A stretch of 35,567 nucleotides of DNA from CALXCT01 sp964422185 (GTDB lineage Bacteria > Bacillota > Clostridia > Oscillospirales > Oscillospiraceae): the NCBI GenBank assembly GCA_964422185.1, contig CAYRAG010000017.1, positions 1 through 35,567 of the forward strand, given 5' to 3'. This document shows positions 33,984 to 35,567 of the stretch, piece after piece (position 1 is the stretch's first letter; every line of letters begins with the position of its first letter). A program made the translations under genes and the position numbers. The notes beneath the pieces were generated by a model. The model had not been told where the DNA came from. It ran no database searches and saw only the letters and a list, made by a program, of their open reading frames with translations.

Positions 33984-34898
33984 CTACAGCGCCTCCAGAT
34001 CGTAGGGCGTGGTCTGGTACACATAGTAGTTCAGCCAGTTGTTATAGAGGAGCTGGCCGGTGGAGCGCCACCGCATGACCGGGGCCCGGGTGGGGTCGTC
34101 GTCCGGGAAGTAGTGCCTGGGCACCCCGATGTCCACCCCTTTCTCCAAATCCCGCTGGTACTCCAGCGCCAGCGTCTCCGGGTCGTACTCCGGATGGCCC
34201 ATGAAGAAGAAGCGGCGGTTGTCCCGGCTCTTGACCGCGAACACCCCGGCCTCCTCCGACACGGCCAGAAGCTCCAGCTCGGGCACTTTCCGGATGTCCT
34301 CCGCCAGGATCTCCGTGTAGCGGGAGTGGGGCACCAGAAACTGGTCGTCCAGACCGCGGAACAGCGGGGAGTTGGGCTTGAGGGCGGTGTGGGTGAAGAT
34401 GCCGGAGATTTTCTTCGGCAGCGTGCGCTTTTCAATATGGTAGTGGAAGAACAGCGCGGCCTGCGCGCCCCAGCAGATGTGCAGCGTGGAGTGGACATGG
34501 GTGCGGGTCCAGTCCATGATATCGCACAGCTCGTCCCAGTAGTCCACATCCGAGAAGTCCAGATTCTCCACCGGGGCGCCGGTGATGATCATGCCGTCGT
34601 AGTTGTTGCGGCGGATGCGGTCGAAGGTGGTATAAAACGACTCCAGATGGTTCTCGTCCGTATTCTTGGAGATGTGGCTGGAGATGCGAAGAAGCTCCAC
34701 CCTGATCTGAAGCGGCGTGTTGGAGAGTTTGCGCAGCAGCTGGGTCTCGGTGACAATTTTCGTGGGCATCAGATTCAGAATGACCATATTCAGGGGCCGG
34801 ATATCCTGGTGCAGGGCGCGGTACTCCGTCATGACAAAGATGTTCTCGCTCTCCAGGACGGCGGTGGCGGGGAGGGAGTCAGGAATACGGATGGGCAT
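33984..34898 (-). CDS. metA: Homoserine O-acetyltransferase (MetA family)
   Basis: This 304-residue enzyme activates homoserine for methionine synthesis. Catalytic residues are C142 in HICWGAQAAL, with H235 and E237 in GHPEYD. Position 111 is Glu (TGAPVENLDF); Glu111 is known to give acetyl-CoA rather than succinyl-CoA specificity in MetA, so the acetyltransferase reaction is more likely despite the family name. ATG 34898 follows AGGAGG at good spacing; a longer in-frame start at 34931 is not needed. The promoter is at 35005-35034. No SAM riboswitch or T-box was seen in the roughly 100-nt leader, which does hold a GC-rich palindrome near 34947-34963. Confidence 0.95.
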   Translation of the reverse strand: MPIRIPDSLPATAVLESENIFVMTEYRALHQDIRPLNMVILNLMPTKIVTETQLLRKLSNTPLQIRVELLRISSHISKNTDENHLESFYTTFDRIRRNNYDGMIITGAPVENLDFSDVDYWDELCDIMDWTRTHVHSTLHICWGAQAALFFHYHIEKRTLPKKISGIFTHTALKPNSPLFRGLDDQFLVPHSRYTEILAEDIRKVPELELLAVSEEAGVFAVKSRDNRRFFFMGHPEYDPETLALEYQRDLEKGVDIGVPRHYFPDDDPTRAPVMRWRSTGQLLYNNWLNYYVYQTTPYDLEAL

Positions 34899-35004
34899 GG
34901 ATAGGACCTCCTGAGGCCTGAGCGGCTGCATTTTACGGCGCTTTGCCGCCCGCCGGGCGGGCGCGGCGGCGAAGCCGGGAACGAAAGCGCGGTCTCACAG
35001 TCAC

Positions 35005-35034
35005 ATTATACCATAGTCTTCCTGTGGCGCACAA
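35005..35034 (-). promoter_or_regulatory. Promoter of metA
   Basis: Minus strand: TTGTGC (35034-35029), 18-bp spacer, perfect TATAAT (35010-35005) preceded by TGG (extended -10). Transcription starts near 34998. Confidence 0.65.
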
Positions 35035-35073
35035 GGAAAACATGCATTGCCCGCGAGGGAAAAACACTTTGAT

Positions 35074-35094
35074 TTTTGGGCAGAAAGCCCAAAA
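35074..35094. promoter_or_regulatory. Hairpin/AT-rich element upstream of the rRNA promoters
   Basis: TTTTGGGC (35074-35081) pairs with GCCCAAAA (35087-35094), loop AGAAA. It sits in an A/T-tract region upstream of P1, where UP-element contacts are expected. It could also act as a terminator guarding the rRNA operon. Confidence 0.45.
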
Positions 35095-35117
35095 TGAAAA
35101 ATTCCGCAAAAAGGGTG

Positions 35118-35147
35118 TTGACAAGGCCGGGGGGCGTCTGGTATATT
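35118..35147 (+). promoter_or_regulatory. rRNA operon promoter P1
   Basis: Consensus TTGACA (35118-35123), 18-bp spacer, TATATT (35142-35147) with TGG just before it. A-tracts upstream resemble an UP element. Confidence 0.8.
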
Positions 35148-35213
35148 GAGCGGGCGCTCCGGGATGGCCCGATTTTCACCCGAAAAAATTTCGGGCAAAA
35201 TGAAAAAAAGGTC

Positions 35214-35242
35214 TTGACAGGAGCCGGAAGCCATATTACAAT
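35214..35242 (+). promoter_or_regulatory. rRNA operon promoter P2
   Basis: TTGACA (35214-35219), 17-bp spacer, TACAAT (35237-35242). Upstream is a CCCGAAA-AAA-TTTCGGG hairpin (35179-35195) and an A-rich tract, again UP-element-like. Start near 35249. Confidence 0.85.
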
Positions 35243-35248
35243 AACAGA

Positions 35249-35522
35249 GTTGCGCGGTACAGAAGCGTCCTGAATGAGGGCGGCGGAACCCTGGCTCCCA
35301 GACCGGACAGACGCGACGCGGAACGAAGAGATCCCCGCACGGGCAGCGGGCGTGCACCTTGTAAATTAAACAATGCAGAGAACACGAAGCACCAGAAAAG
35401 GACACTATCGATAGTTGTCCAAGGATTTCAGAGATGGGATCTGAGGGTGACTGTCAATTTTCTTTGAAGCTGAGGAAGCTTCGATAAAGTGATTTATGCA
35501 GCGCAAGCTGTATGGATACCAT
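35249..35522 (+). other. rRNA operon leader
   Basis: This is the untranslated leader between P2 and mature 16S rRNA. It holds an imperfect palindrome near 35400-35420 (GGACA-CTATCGATAG-TTGTCC) and TTTTCTTTGAAGC (35458-35470), which resembles the Bacillus boxA antitermination site. No coding gene was recognised here. Confidence 0.7.

Positions 35523-35567
<45 letters not shown>

Noticed and set aside
34899..35004. SAM riboswitch upstream of metA
   Set aside because: The leader lacks the conserved S-box core and shows only a GC-rich palindrome.

Overview
The window is GC-rich DNA (roughly 60-65 % by eye) with strong Shine-Dalgarno sites, many GTG/TTG starts, dense operons and hairpin-plus-T-run terminators. 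The right edge enters a 16S rRNA gene whose first bases look clostridial. Together with long-form HPF, C_GCAxxG_C_C, BceRS/BcrA-like and PflX-type genes, this suggests a GC-rich anaerobic gut member of the Clostridia (Oscillospirales or a relative). That placement is inference; no database was searched.

Layout. 1-290: a roughly 200-nt structured RNA of unrecognised family, closed by a 13-bp helix and followed by a terminator-like hairpin. 296-1558: a stand-alone MreB/Mbl gene with its own promoter and terminator. 1599-3547: mutY and an overlapping PflX-type radical SAM gene. 3629-5284 (minus): long HPF and an NAD-dependent epimerase-like protein. 5707-6060: a small protein ending in a CDCPAC motif. 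6199-8668: three adjacent ADP-ribose 'eraser' genes (macro domain plus HTH-like tail, canonical macro domain, ADP-ribosylglycohydrolase), followed closely by carB (8719-11952) with no carA in view. 12162-15689: a response regulator, ABC exporter and histidine kinase module with PhoB-like repeats in front of the exporter.

15843-19011 is the most interesting region: a compact RiPP-type locus. An 83-residue peptide carries seven ACG[A/S] units and all seven of its cysteines lie in them. It is followed by a radical SAM/SPASM enzyme, a nitroreductase and a split-barrel FMN/2x[4Fe-4S] protein, with a divergent HxlR-type regulator. This matches what I know as the 'ACGX' class of predicted radical-SAM peptide systems; the chemistry and product are, as far as I know, undescribed. 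A 12-bp hairpin separates the precursor from the enzymes, and a 20-bp-spaced direct repeat lies between the divergent promoters.

19079-21685 (minus): a flavodoxin-fold oxidoreductase and a large DUF6020-like membrane protein. 21949-26406: a TetR-aldo/keto reductase-MATE-MATE operon with a palindromic operator on its promoter. 26698-27350: a RelB/DinJ antitoxin with a wrecked RelE-type toxin. 27573-31013 (minus): pyruvate carboxylase, divergent from recG and a C_GCAxxG_C_C protein (31253-33842). 33984-34898 (minus): metA with the acetyl-CoA-type Glu111. 35118-35567: two rRNA promoters, the leader and the 16S 5' end.
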